From: Gloeopeniophorella convolvens
Taxonomy: Eukaryota > Basidiomycota > Agaricomycetes > Russulales
Assembly (NCBI GenBank): GCA_022496205.1
Contig: WTXD01000126.1
Coordinates: 1 to 36,317, forward strand
Direction of reading: 5' to 3'
DNA length: 36,317 bases
How positions within the stretch are numbered: the first letter of the stretch is position 1; each line of letters opens with the position of its first letter. Under the pieces are notes generated by a model. The model was not told where the DNA came from. It worked only from the letters and a program-made list of their open reading frames with translations, and searched no databases. Of the stretch, positions 1-9,769 are shown piece by piece. Position numbers and translations under genes: made by a program.

Positions 1-430
1 AGCTGATCAGGTGGGTCACTGGGCAGAGCGGGGCCATGGACAAAAGATGTACGGTCGTCATGATCGACATCATCTTCCCCAGACGCGTGAGAGAAGCTAT
101 TGAAGATCCTTCCAAGGACCTCGTCCATGACATTGTCGTCGTCACCCGAGCCGTCGCCACGATTCCAATCAGGTAGGACATCAGACGGCAGGCGAGCAGG
201 AGACGACACGGCGGGAACAGGTTCAAGAGGGCGCGCGAAAATGTCGCTCGCGAGTCCTTGGGACGCGTCCGAGGCAGGAAGCCTTCCGTCCAATCTGCGT
301 GCACGATCAACATGACGCTGGGTGTCTTCATGCCTCACGGCCTTGGATGTTGTGAGCCATGTACAGTTGTCGCAGATTTTGCACTTATATCTGCACTTCC
401 TCTCATCATAGAGGAAAACTATCCAACGGG
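1..430 (-). CDS. Partial unrecognised protein with a possible C2H2-like zinc knuckle, running off the left edge
   Basis: Read on the minus strand, one frame is open from about position 460 to position 1 without a stop (more than 130 codons). Near 320-395 it encodes closely spaced cysteines (CKICDNC) followed by a HEDTQRH stretch, compatible with a C2H2-like knuckle. After this comes a Ser/Pro-rich part and an acidic Asp-rich part (GDGSGDDDNVMDE, GEDDVDHDD). Low-complexity acidic tails behind a small zinc knuckle are common in basidiomycete transposon-associated proteins, but I cannot name the family. The start codon is not clear: no in-frame ATG is seen upstream of the knuckle, so an upstream exon is possible. 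The rest of the gene lies outside the window. Confidence 0.4.
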
Positions 431-1128
431 TCAGTGTCAGAAGAGTACTATTGCATATCCAAACTCAAACTCACGGCGAGGATTGGATAGTTGCGTCGCC
501 TCTAGACCTAAAGTCGGAATGGCGAGGTTAGGCATTATGGCAAAGCCGGGGCACGGGCGGGAGGGGCGCGGCCGGGAGGAGGGGCACTATCGAGACAGCG
601 ACGAGTCGTATGCCTGAGCACAAGAGACGTCGTCTGACTCTACACAAATTTCACTCCAAGTGCCAACGATCGTCGTGAAAACGAGATTTTGCAATGCATG
701 AGATCTACGATGACGGGGAAATCTATGAAAAAAACGTGCTATGTTGATTTGATGTTGATGGTAGCATAATAAAATCATGCTTGGGCCGCTAACGCGTGAC
801 CCTCGAGATTGAAATCGTCGAAACCCAACGATTTGTCCGGCTACTCTCGAAGACACCGGAAAAACTATGAGAAATCGCGTTGCGCCCGCTGGCAGTGTAC
901 GACAACTGACAGCTCTGACAGCTGATGGCATCAGCTACCAATATGGAAATCTCAATGGGGCGGCCCGTGCGGGCTGCGAAATGGGTGGCTGATGTCCCCA
1001 ATTGGGTGGGTATGGACCCCCCCCGGTACCGGCCCAAGTCGATAAGTCAAAGTAGAGGGTCAGGTGGCTGATGTGCGATACATCTCAATCCTGATCGCCC
1101 CAAAAAATGTCCAGACGGAGGATGCCGA
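431..1128. other. Intergenic stretch, nothing recognised
   Basis: No reading frame here shows a recognisable protein or a splice-consistent gene model on either strand. A short poly-C run lies near 1017-1024. No tRNA, rRNA or repeat structure was seen by eye. Confidence 0.5.
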
Positions 1129-2040
1129 TTTTTGCCCCCCCGTGCATCTGGCAAAGAAGCAGAAGATGTGAGAGAACGAGCTCAAAAAATTTGTAAGACT
1201 AGTCAAAGTTTGCTTAAACAGTGTTGTACGAATAGTAGAACTCCTCCTTCATGTGCGCAGCGTGCCCCGACTACTCAAACACAAGCGGATTTGCAAGCAA
1301 CGGCAGCTGCCGCCGCAGGCGGTCCTTCTCGAGTCACCCTCTCAAACCAATACTACTGCCCCTCGTGTCCACTCCTTGCTTTGGGGCTTTCCGGCAACCT
1401 CTCGACTGCGGTGCGCATGTCTCCGATTCCGGTTCCCACCCCCACAAACCGACCAGCTACACCCAGATCCGTCGCGACTCGTGGCGCCGCGCATGCCACC
1501 ACGCCCTGGACACACGAGTGCTGATGCGACGCACGTCCACGTTGCCGCTGTGAGAAGCAGGATATCTCGGTGTGTATGGGCATTTCCTTCCATGCTCGGC
1601 CCTTTACTCACCGATACACCCGGTCTACACGGATCTCACTCGCCGACGACTGGACCCGCCCATGCACAACCACCTGCGTCATTTCGCGACATTCGCCCAT
1701 GAACCACACATCCGCCATCCTCCCACTTCCCTCAGCCAGCGCGCACTCGCATTCTCGCATCGCCGACAAGCACCGACCCACGGCCATCGGTGTCTCCTCG
1801 CGGTCCCGAGCGACGATCGCGTTCCAATCCCAAGGCCTCAAGGTTTTGCGGGCACGCATTTCGGCGTGCATTTACGACGCCCCGCCCTCATGCGAGGAAG
1901 CTCCGCCGCCAATGGCTCTCGTTCCGGCGCCGGCCAGTCTGCGCACGCTTTCACGCGTCTCGGGCCCCTGCCACATCCCCGCGGGCAGAATTTACGGCTC
2001 TGCTAACATCTTGACGTGTGCGCGGACATCTTGACGAGCG
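1129..2040 (+). other. Coding-like Pro/Ser/Thr/Arg-rich region without a recognisable protein
   Basis: One plus-strand frame is open from about 1253 to 2014 except for a single TGA near 1700-1702. The translation is rich in Pro, Ser, Thr and Arg and matches no family I recognise. Overlapping frames are also long, as expected from GC-rich low-complexity DNA. It may be a relic of a mobile-element protein or no gene at all. Confidence 0.25.
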
Positions 2041-2196
2041 AGTACGGGCCTCGGATGCCTGCAGTGGCACATAGTAGCGTACTTGTTCGTTCGAGTAGCC
2101 AAATTTAATCACATAATATGCGTTGCGTAACAACGCGCGAGAGGCGTATTCTGGCACGTGACAGGCTGAGGTCGATTTCCTTGACGAAATGCACCA

Positions 2197-2329
2197 GACG
2201 TTCTAGAGAGGTCCTGCGCGTTGACTGTTTGGGAAATTTGACTCCGACTTCGGCATACCGCGGTCTCGGCTCCTCCTATCCCCCCTCCCCCCGCTCTCGC
2301 TCGAGTAACTCGACCTCTCCTAGAACGTC
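2197..2329. repeat. Short inverted repeat, about 19 bp arms
   Basis: The arm cagacgttctagagaggtc at about 2197-2215 is matched in inverted orientation by gacctctcctagaacgtctg at about 2310-2329, with one bulged base and a spacer of about 95 bp. It lies about 440-570 bp upstream of the BTB gene and could fold into a cruciform or mark a decayed small element. Confidence 0.5.
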
Positions 2330-2405
2330 TGGGAACGAGACTAAAGCGGCCGGGGTGCAGTTGGAAAACGGAGAAAGCGCTCGCGGACGGAAATCTTTGG
2401 GCGGA

Positions 2406-2423
2406 GATAACCACGTGGTTATC
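2406..2423. promoter_or_regulatory. Perfect 18-bp palindrome centred on a CACGTG E-box
   Basis: The sequence gataaccacgtggttatc is identical to its reverse complement. CACGTG is the known core site of bHLH regulators such as Cbf1/USF-type proteins. It lies about 345 bp upstream of the BTB start codon, so a role in that promoter is possible; binding is inferred, not seen. Confidence 0.4.
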
Positions 2424-2765
2424 AGTTCCGCGCCCCGATCCGGATGTCGCGTTTGGTCTCACGCTGCCAGACGCTGTCCCTTGTCTGGGCCTCCTCAGAC
2501 ACTGATTGTATCACCCATCTTCCCCGCTCGGGACGTTTCCTGCCTGCCATCCTGTTAGCCGCACTGTAAACCTGCTGTACGCTCAGGAGATAGAGCGATA
2601 TACACCCCGAGATTGCTGCCGACCCCCTTCACAGATCCCGCAGCCAGTATCCAAGGCGCGTGCCACTTCTAACGTGGTGAGTGCACCCGATCTCCTGGCA
2701 CCGTTTCCATGCTGAGCGCTGAGCGCTGAGAGCTCAGCAACCCACGCCCAGTCTTTCCGTCGCCA

Positions 2766-4139
2766 ATGGCCGAGTCCGACAGCCCGCCCTTCATTCCGCC
2801 TGACGACGACCACATCCTTCAGAATCATGAGGAGGAGGTGGCGACTGCTCAGCTTCTTCAGTCTCCACCACGCAAGCGATCCAGGATGCTCCAAGCTAAA
2901 GTGGAATACGATACCATGAAGCCCTTATCGCCGCTGCGGACGTTAGAAATCGTCCGCGACGAGGATTACTACCTTTCCGACGGAAGTTGTATTATCTTAG
3001 TAGAGAATACGCTCTTCAACGTGAGTGACCCCAGCATACCACAAACTTGACATGCTCACTGCTCGTGCAGGTACACAGGACTATGTTATCGAAAGACTCG
3101 TCCTCGTTCGGCTCTATGTTTACCTTGCCTCAGGGGGACCAGCCAGCTGAAGGGCAGTCCGACCAAAACCCGGTCGTTCTCATGGGAGACACTGTCTCCC
3201 AATTCCGCAACTTTCTCTGGGCGCTGTATGCCTTGTACGTGGCGTGCTCAACCACTAGTTCCGTGTGCTGACTCGGGTAGACCACACGAATTACTGCAGG
3301 TCCATTCCAACCTTGCCAATCTCACCCGCCTTATCGACATCGCCCGCATCTCGAACAAGTACTCATTCAAGTCGCTCGAAACATGGGCGCTCGACGTGAT
3401 CGTCGACACCGTGACCCGCAAGAACTCACCTTCACTACCCTTCCCGCTAGCTAGTCCCACCCACATGCCCACCTCCCCAACGCAACCATACACGCCCACC
3501 GCGCAGCTGACGAACAACGATCAGATCATCGCGCTGGTACGGCTCGCGCAGATGTGCCAGCACGAGCGCCTGCTCAACACGATGGTCGAGTCACTGCGCA
3601 AGCTGATGACGACATCCACGCAGAACGCATACATGGCATTGACGCTTGCGGACGAGCTCGACCTGCGTGGGCTGCGCGGCGCCTCGTATCTCGAAGTGAT
3701 GCAGAAAGCTGTGGTCGTCGTGAGGCGCGGCACAGGACCTGCAGAGGGCTCGCTCGATGACGACGGGCGGCTCGTCGTGTCGCCTGCCCAACAAATGCGG
3801 CTCCTCTCGGGTTACTACCGCCTCACGATGGCGTGGGAACAGCTGCGGACAGTACCTCCCGCCTTCGACCACGCCTCGTCGTGCGGCGCCAACTGGCATC
3901 AGACGGGCTGTGTGCAATCGTGGCAGGAGTTCTGGCGCGAGAAGACAAAGAGCGATACGGTGCTCGCGCTCGGCCTGGCGGATGTGCTCGGCCGCCTGCG
4001 CGCGGTGCTCAAGGAGTTCGACAAGTGGGGTAGCGCGACGTACATGCACCATGACTGCCGCATGCTCGCGCGGCGTGTGATCAACGAGAAGCTCAAGGAG
4101 GCACAGGAGGCACTACCGGAATTTTTCTCGGACGATTAG
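2766..4139 (+). CDS. BTB/POZ domain-containing protein
   Basis: Three exons, 2766-3020, 3071-3234 and 3281-4139, give a 425-residue protein. The introns (50 and 46 nt) start gtgagt and gtacgt and end cag and tag. Joining them restores a BTB fold: a DEDYYLSDGSCIILVENTLFN strand pair, VHRTMLSKDSSSFGSMF, FRNFLWALYALPHELLQ, then helices around LTRLIDIARISNKYSFKSLETWALDVI. This order is typical of the very large family of BTB proteins in Agaricomycetes. The N-terminal 50 residues are acidic with a short basic KRSR patch. The C-terminal half is helical and holds a CGANWHQTGC segment. BTB domains mediate dimerisation and often recruit cullin-3, but the target of this one is unknown. It is separated from RNR1 by about 660 bp and has no evident functional link to it. 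Confidence 0.85.
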
Positions 4140-4400
4140 CGAGCACGCGCGCACCCGAGAGCGAGCCCTCTCGCTGACATGAACGCGACGATGTTCGTGT
4201 ATTCCTGCACTCCGTTCGCACTTCTACGCTATCATCCCCTTGTATTTATTGTAATGCTCACTACACGAATGTACCCTCATGCTTTCCTCGCGCACATCGA
4301 TCGTATCTATTCTGATCTTGGAGTGTTAGTTGCGCCGGCTGACAAAGGCAGTCATGATCAGACACGGTGATTGATTGTGATTCGAAGGCGTGGTCGGGGA
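4140..4400. other. BTB 3' flank and start of the BTB-RNR1 intergenic region
   Basis: This is probable 3' untranslated DNA of the BTB gene, with AT-richer stretches at 4230-4260. No further gene is visible between 4140 and the RNR1 start at 4803; the rest of the gap holds the putative RNR1 promoter elements listed separately. Confidence 0.5.
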
Positions 4401-4419
4401 ACGCGTGGCCGCGACGCGT
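4401..4419 (+). promoter_or_regulatory. Pair of MCB-like ACGCGT boxes upstream of RNR1
   Basis: ACGCGT occurs at 4401-4406 and again at 4414-4419, about 385-400 bp upstream of the RNR1 start codon. In yeasts this MluI cell-cycle box is bound by MBF and drives G1/S expression of ribonucleotide reductase genes. Further copies lie in the first introns at 4924-4929, 5007-5012 and 5227-5232. The hexamer is not rare in this GC-rich window, so function is inferred. Confidence 0.4.
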
Positions 4420-4692
4420 CAATATCCGCAAAGAACGCGACCGTGATCTTGTTGACGCGCCTAACCTTAACCCAAGCACTAAACTGAGAACTCTTCATCG
4501 CTGCACCGTTTCGCGTCTGTTCACTCTGTAGGCTCTATTGCAGACTATTGTTCTATACGTGATATAGACTACGATTTCTCTAACGTTTAAAGAGCTGTGG
4601 TACGGCAGGAATGGAGAGTGTTGAAGACACGTAAACATATGAAAACACGCACGGCGCTTAGTCACGCTCACTAATTTAAATGGGTTGGGTCG

Positions 4693-4735
4693 CGTCCCTC
4701 TCCTCTCGCCTCTCCCTTACCCTCCATCTTCACCT
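4693..4735 (+). promoter_or_regulatory. Pyrimidine-rich tract in the RNR1 promoter
   Basis: A CT-rich plus-strand stretch ends about 70 bp before the RNR1 ATG. CT tracts near transcription starts are common in highly expressed fungal genes. No clear TATA box is seen between it and the ATG. Confidence 0.35.
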
Positions 4736-4802
4736 GCCAGTTTTGCATTGACCGCCCTCTCCATCTCATTGCACGTATATCATATCGCATTGACACGTTA
4801 TC

Positions 4803-7800
4803 ATGGCTACCTTTGTATACAAACGAGGTGAGTCGTACTCAGCTCACTGTTGAGGGGCGCGACGTGTGCTGACTGGTGTCCCGCCTCGCGTAGATGGGTT
4901 CGTGCAAGCCTGTTATCGCGGTGACGCGTCATAGGAGTATTAGCTGACGTACAATCTCCCCCAGGCGCAAGGAGCGCGTTCAGTTCGATAAGGTGGGCTC
5001 GTCGCGACGCGTCGTACCCACTCATGCTCATCGGTGATAGATCACTGCACGTATCACCAAGCTCTGCTACGGCCTGGACACCAACCACGTCAACCCTATT
5101 GAGTGCGTCCTTTCCCATCGAGCCTCGATCTCGTCTCTCAATGTTATCCAGGGTTGCGCAGAAGGTCATCCAAGGCGTGTATCAGGGCGTCACCACAACC
5201 GAGCTTGACGTAAGTCTCGACCCCTGACGCGTCCCCCACACGTCGACTGATCTTATTGTGCAGAACCTCGCTGCGGAGACTGCGGCATACCTCACGACGA
5301 AGCACCCTGACTATGCTATTCTCGCTGCTCGCATCGCTGTATCCAACCTTCACAAAGAAACCAAGAAAAACTTCTCTCATGTCATCAGAGATCTGTACCA
5401 CTATGGTCCGTACCCTTCCATGCAAGCTAACAAGGTAATGCTAATTCTTCTTTTGCAGTAAACCCTAAAACCGGAAAGCCTGCTAGCATGATCTCGGATG
5501 AGACCTACGGTACCATCATGGCTAACGCTGAGACGCTCGACTCGGCTATCATCTATGAGCGCGACTTCCAGTACAACTTGTAGGTCATATCATCAATCAT
5601 CATTGACTATACTCACGGCGTATTTTCAGCTTCGGCTTCAAAACTCTCGAGCGTTCCTACCTGCTCCGCATCAATGGACGCGTGGCGGAGCGTCCGCAGC
5701 ACCTCATCATGCGTGTCGCTGTCGGCATCCACGGCTCGGACATCGAGCGTGTCCTTCAGACGTATAACTTTATGTCTGAGCGTTACTTCACCCATGCGTC
5801 GCCGACGCTCTTCAGCGCCGGCACGCCGCGCCCGCAGATGTCGTCATGCTTCCTCGTTGCGATGAAAGATGACTCGATCGAAGGCATCTATGATACGCTC
5901 AAGAACTGTGCGATGATCAGCAAGTCGGCAGGTGGAATTGGCCTTCACATCCACAACATCCGCGCGACTGGGTTTGTACCTTCTGGTTTCGTCTTTTGAG
6001 GTTGTGCTGATAGGGGCTATAGCGCGTACATTGCTGGCACCAACGGTTACTCGAACGGCATCGTGCCCATGCTCCGCGCGTACGACGCAACCGCGCGCTA
6101 TGTCGACCAGGGTGGTAACAAGCGTCCTGGCGCGTTTGCCATCTACCTCGAGCCATGGCACGCAGATATATTTGAGTTCATCGACCTCCGCAAGAACCAT
6201 GGCAAGGAGGAAGTCCGAGCGCGTGACCTCTTCTACGCCCTCTGGATCCCCGACCTCTTGTAAGCAGTGATATTCAGCTGTCATTCGAGTGGGGTCTGAC
6301 GTATTCAATAGCATGAAGCGTGTCGAGGCAAACGGCGATTGGTCTCTCTTCTCACCCGATGAAGCCCCTGGTCTGCCTGATACCTATGGGGATGAATTCG
6401 AGGAACTCTACGAGCGTTATGAGCGCGAGGGCCGGGCGCGTAAGACCATGCCTGCGCAGAAGCTGTGGTACGCGATCCTGGACGCGCAGATCGAGACCGG
6501 TGGTCCCTTCATGTGCTACAAGGATCATGCCAACAGTAAGCCCCCCGGTGATTGCTAGAGTCGGCGCACCTGACCCCGCCGCAGGGAAGTCGAATCAGAA
6601 GAACCTGGGCGTGATCAAGTCGTCCAACCTCTGCACAGAGATTATGGAGTACTCTGCCCCTGACGAGACGGCCGTGTGCAACCTCGCATCCATCGCTCTC
6701 CCATCCTTCATCCGCGGCAACCGCTATGACTTCCAGAAGTTGCACGACGTTGCCAAGGTTGTCGCATTCAACCTGAACCGCGTTATCGACGTCAACTACT
6801 ACCCGATCGAAGAGGCGCGCCGCTCGAACATGCGCCACCGCCCTATCGGTCTCGGCGTCCAGGGTCTCGCTGACACTTTCATGGTTCTGCGCATGCCGTT
6901 CGACTCTCCCGAGGCGCGCCTGCTCAACCAGCAGATCTTCGAGACGATCTACCACGCCGCTGTCGAGGCTAGCTGCGAGATGGCGCAGGAACAAGGCACC
7001 TACGAGACGTACGAAGGCAGCCCGGCCTCACAGGGTCAGCTCCAGTACGACCTCTGGGGGGTCACGCCGACCGAGCTCTGGGACTGGGCCTCGCTTAAGG
7101 AGAAGGTCGCGCAGCACGGCCTTCGCAACTCCCTCCTGGTCGCGCCGATGCCGACCGCGTCGACGAGCCAGATCCTGGGCTTCAACGAGTGCTTCGAGCC
7201 GTACACGAGCAACATCTACACGCGGCGCGTGCTTGCCGGCGAGTTCCAGGTCGTGTGCCCGTGGCTCCTGCGCGAGCTCGTCGACCTCAAGCTCTGGGAC
7301 GACAACATGAAGAACCGCATCATCGCGAACAATGGCTCGGTGCAGGCGATCCCCGAGATCCCGGCGGACGTCAAGGCGATCTACAAGACCGTCTGGGAGA
7401 TCTCGCAGAAGAAGGTCCTCGACCTCGCCGCCGACCGCGGCGCATTCATCTGCCAGAGCCAGAGCCTCAATGTGCACCTCCAGGCGCCGTCGACGGGCCA
7501 GCTCACGAGCATGCACTTCCACGGCTGGAGGAAGGGCCTCAAGACGGGCATGTACTACCTCCGCACGCGCCCCGCCGCGCAGGCCATCCAGTTCACCCTC
7601 GACCACGCGCTCGTCGCGCAGGTCAAACAGCAAAAGGAGGAGCAGGCTGCGCAGCTACAGCCCGCTGCTGCGAAGCCGGTGCCTGTGCCCTCTGCACCGA
7701 CGCCTCCACCCGCTTACCGCGCGCCCACGCCACCCGAGACCGCGCCCGCGCCCGCTCCCGCATCCGCTCCCGTCACGGACACGTCGTCTCCCGCTCCCGC

Positions 7801-8002
7801 CCCTGCAGCGACACTGCCGCCCACGCCGCCCGCATCGAGTGACGACATCTTTGCAGGACTCGACGAGGCACAGCGCCGTGCAGCAGAGAACGACCCCGAC
7901 TTCGCTGCGGCGCTGCTGCGGAAGAAGACGCGCGAGCTCGAGGAGGCGCGTCTTGCGTGCTCGATCGAGAACAAGGAGGCGTGCGTGATGTGCTCTGGCT
8001 GA
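4803..8002 (+). CDS. RNR1: Ribonucleoside-diphosphate reductase large subunit (class Ia)
   Basis: It reduces ribonucleotides to deoxyribonucleotides together with the small radical subunit, which is not in this window. Exons: 4803-4827, 4894-4897, 4965-4992, 5041-5102, 5152-5209, 5264-5405, 5459-5579, 5630-5971, 6023-6259, 6312-6535, 6585-8002; 886 residues. The N-terminus [19 protein letters not shown] opens the ATP-cone. Active-site residues are present: Cys220 in SSCFLV, Asn429-Cys431-Glu433 in SNLCTEI, Cys446 in AVCNLASI, the Tyr738-Tyr739 radical-transfer pair, and the C-terminal CxxC (CVMC) at 881-884. The 4-nt second exon is needed to encode the conserved KRDGR. The protein is about 90 residues longer than the usual ~790-810 because of a Pro/Ala-rich linker (about 765-845) before the C-terminal swinging arm. 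Confidence 0.96.
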
Positions 8003-8214
8003 GCGCGCGGTGGACGGTGGTCCGAGTCGTAGTTGTATTGTATCCCCTATCCGTCGCGTCATGCCCTTCTTGTATCCTGGCTCCTAGATTCCCCCATGTG
8101 GTTCGGTTCTCTCTGCTGTCTATCATACTCTGTACTGTGTCGAATGCATTCTACTTTTCTCAATGAATACGCGTGGAATCCAGATGCCGAGACTCCGCCC
8201 CTCCGGCGGAATGC
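8003..8214. other. RNR1 3' flank
   Basis: Probable 3' untranslated region and terminator of RNR1, with T-rich stretches around 8030-8160. No independent gene is seen. Confidence 0.5.
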
Positions 8215-8654
8215 GCTGCGAGTAGTGTTGCCGCTAAGCTAAGTTAAGCTAAGCTAAGTGGAAACTCGTGCTAAGTTCCCACACTTTGAAGCAACTTAGC
8301 TCAACTTAGCTTAGCTTTTAAGCGGCGGTTGCAAGAGGTTTGGAGTCACGCATCACATGCACCGGCTCTGGTTGTGCGGTGTCCGGACAGTTTCGGAAAA
8401 GGTTTCGGAACTTCTCGGATCATCGGATCATGTCACACAAGTCACTAGCGTTACTCTTGTCACTGCGCGGCACTGCGCCCGTCGCTGATTGGTCGCCAGC
8501 CGTCGCGAGGGGCTCCCCGCACCACTTAGCCCCACTTCGAAGTGACCTCAAAGCGAACTTAGCCAAATCTAAGTGAAGTCGAACACGTAACGTGATCAAA
8601 GCGAAGCGAAGTTACTTCGAAGCACTTAGACTTCGCGGCAACACTAGCTGCGAG
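8215..8654. mobile_element. hAT-like MITE with 8-bp target-site duplication
   Basis: The element spans 8223-8646 (424 bp). It begins tagtgttgccgc and ends with the exact inverted complement gcggcaacacta. It is flanked on both sides by the same 8 bp, gctgcgag, at 8215-8222 and 8647-8654. The subterminal DNA is full of CTAAG/CTTAG motifs in both orientations, able to form hairpins. No transposase is encoded. An 8-bp duplication with short terminal inverted repeats is typical of hAT-superfamily elements, so this is probably a non-autonomous derivative. It sits between RNR1 and the first GST gene. Confidence 0.8.
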
Positions 8655-8828
8655 CGATGCTGTTCCGTCGACGTTGACATGGGTTCTGCCCAAAGTTGAA
8701 CCCAAGTTCCATCCGTGTGACTATCAGCTCATGTGATAGCGCCCTGTCGGTTCTATTGTGATTGGATGCAGCGACGAGTTGTCTCTCCCTCGCTCCTTGT
8801 CTTCGGACGTCGACTCAATAGCCCCACC

Positions 8829-9769
8829 ATGCCCAGCAACTCCCCAACCTACACCCTCTACGATATCCCCGGGAACGCGGTCAAACACCTCTCGTGGTCG
8901 CCAAACGTCTGGAAGATAAGGTATGGCGTCACCGGCCTCCTCGCACTCAACCAGTACAGACAGACGTGTCCACGGCAGGATCGTGCTCAACTACAAGGCC
9001 ATCCCACACAAGACGGAGTGGGTCGAGTTCCACGACATCGCGGCACTCGCCCAGCGCTTAGGCGCGCCGCCCACCGCCCACCGCCGCGACGGCACGCCGT
9101 TCTACACCGTGCCGATCCTTGTCGACCCGCGCACGGACAAGGCGCCGCTCTCCGACTCGCTGCAGATCGCACTCGCGCTCGAGCGCGCGCACCCCGATAC
9201 ACCCACCCTCTTTCCGCCCGGCAGCGAGGACGCGATCGCTGCCCTCGACGCCGCGTTCACGCGCAAGGTCGGCGGCGCGCTCGCGCCGCTGCTCATCGCG
9301 CGTGTGCACGCGCAGCTCGTCACGCCCGAGGCCCGGGCGTACTTCCGCACGAGCCGCGAGCGCATGTTCCGCGGGCGGCTCGAGGAGCTCCCGACGCCCG
9401 CGCGGTGGGCCGCGCTGCGCGACGCGCTCGCGGCGTTCGCGCGGGAGGCGGATGCGCGCGGCGCGTCGGACACGTTCCTCCTCGGCGAAAGGGAGACGTA
9501 CGCTGATGTCATCGCGTATGGGTGGCTGGGGTGGGCGCGCCGCCTGTGGGGTGCCGAGGCGCCGGAGTGGAGGGAGGTCGGGCAGTGGGACGGCGGGCGG
9601 TGGGGGCGGCTTGTGGATGCGTTCAAGCAGTGGGAGTACGTTGATGTTCCGTCGGCGTTGGACCTGCCGGGTCGTGCGCAACCTGCCAAGTGCGTACGCC
9701 GTTTGCTTGAGGCTCCCTGTGCCGCTGTCTCAGAGCTGAGGCGCAATGCTGACCTTACACAGGCTTTGA
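8829..9769 (+). CDS. Glutathione S-transferase A, etherase-like (FuA class)
   Basis: Exons 8829-8920, 8979-9689 and 9763-9769 give 269 residues. The N-terminal thioredoxin-like domain starts TYTLYDIPGN and carries the SWSPNVWKIR segment, where FuA/LigE-type enzymes place their glutathione-contacting Ser. The cis-proline loop is FYTVPIL, followed by LSDSLQIALALE. The rest is a helical C-terminal domain (EADARGASDTFLLGERETYADVIAYGWLGW). LigE-like GSTs use glutathione on aromatic ethers or bind phenolic ligands; the substrate here is unknown. The first intron splits the Arg codon of WKIR, as in every copy of the array. The last exon is only 7 nt and supplies Leu and the stop. The second intron has a good branch site (tgctgacc), and gene B has the same arrangement. 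The longer unspliced frame to 9990 is therefore unlikely to be the real end. Confidence 0.86.

Noticed and set aside
7028..7633. Long minus-strand open frame opposite RNR1
   Set aside because: It is an antisense shadow of GC-rich, codon-biased RNR1 coding sequence with no recognisable content.
8223..8646. The CTAAG array as a telomere-like repeat
   Set aside because: The motif is not a regular telomeric repeat, occurs in both orientations and is enclosed by terminal inverted repeats and a target duplication, which fits a MITE better.
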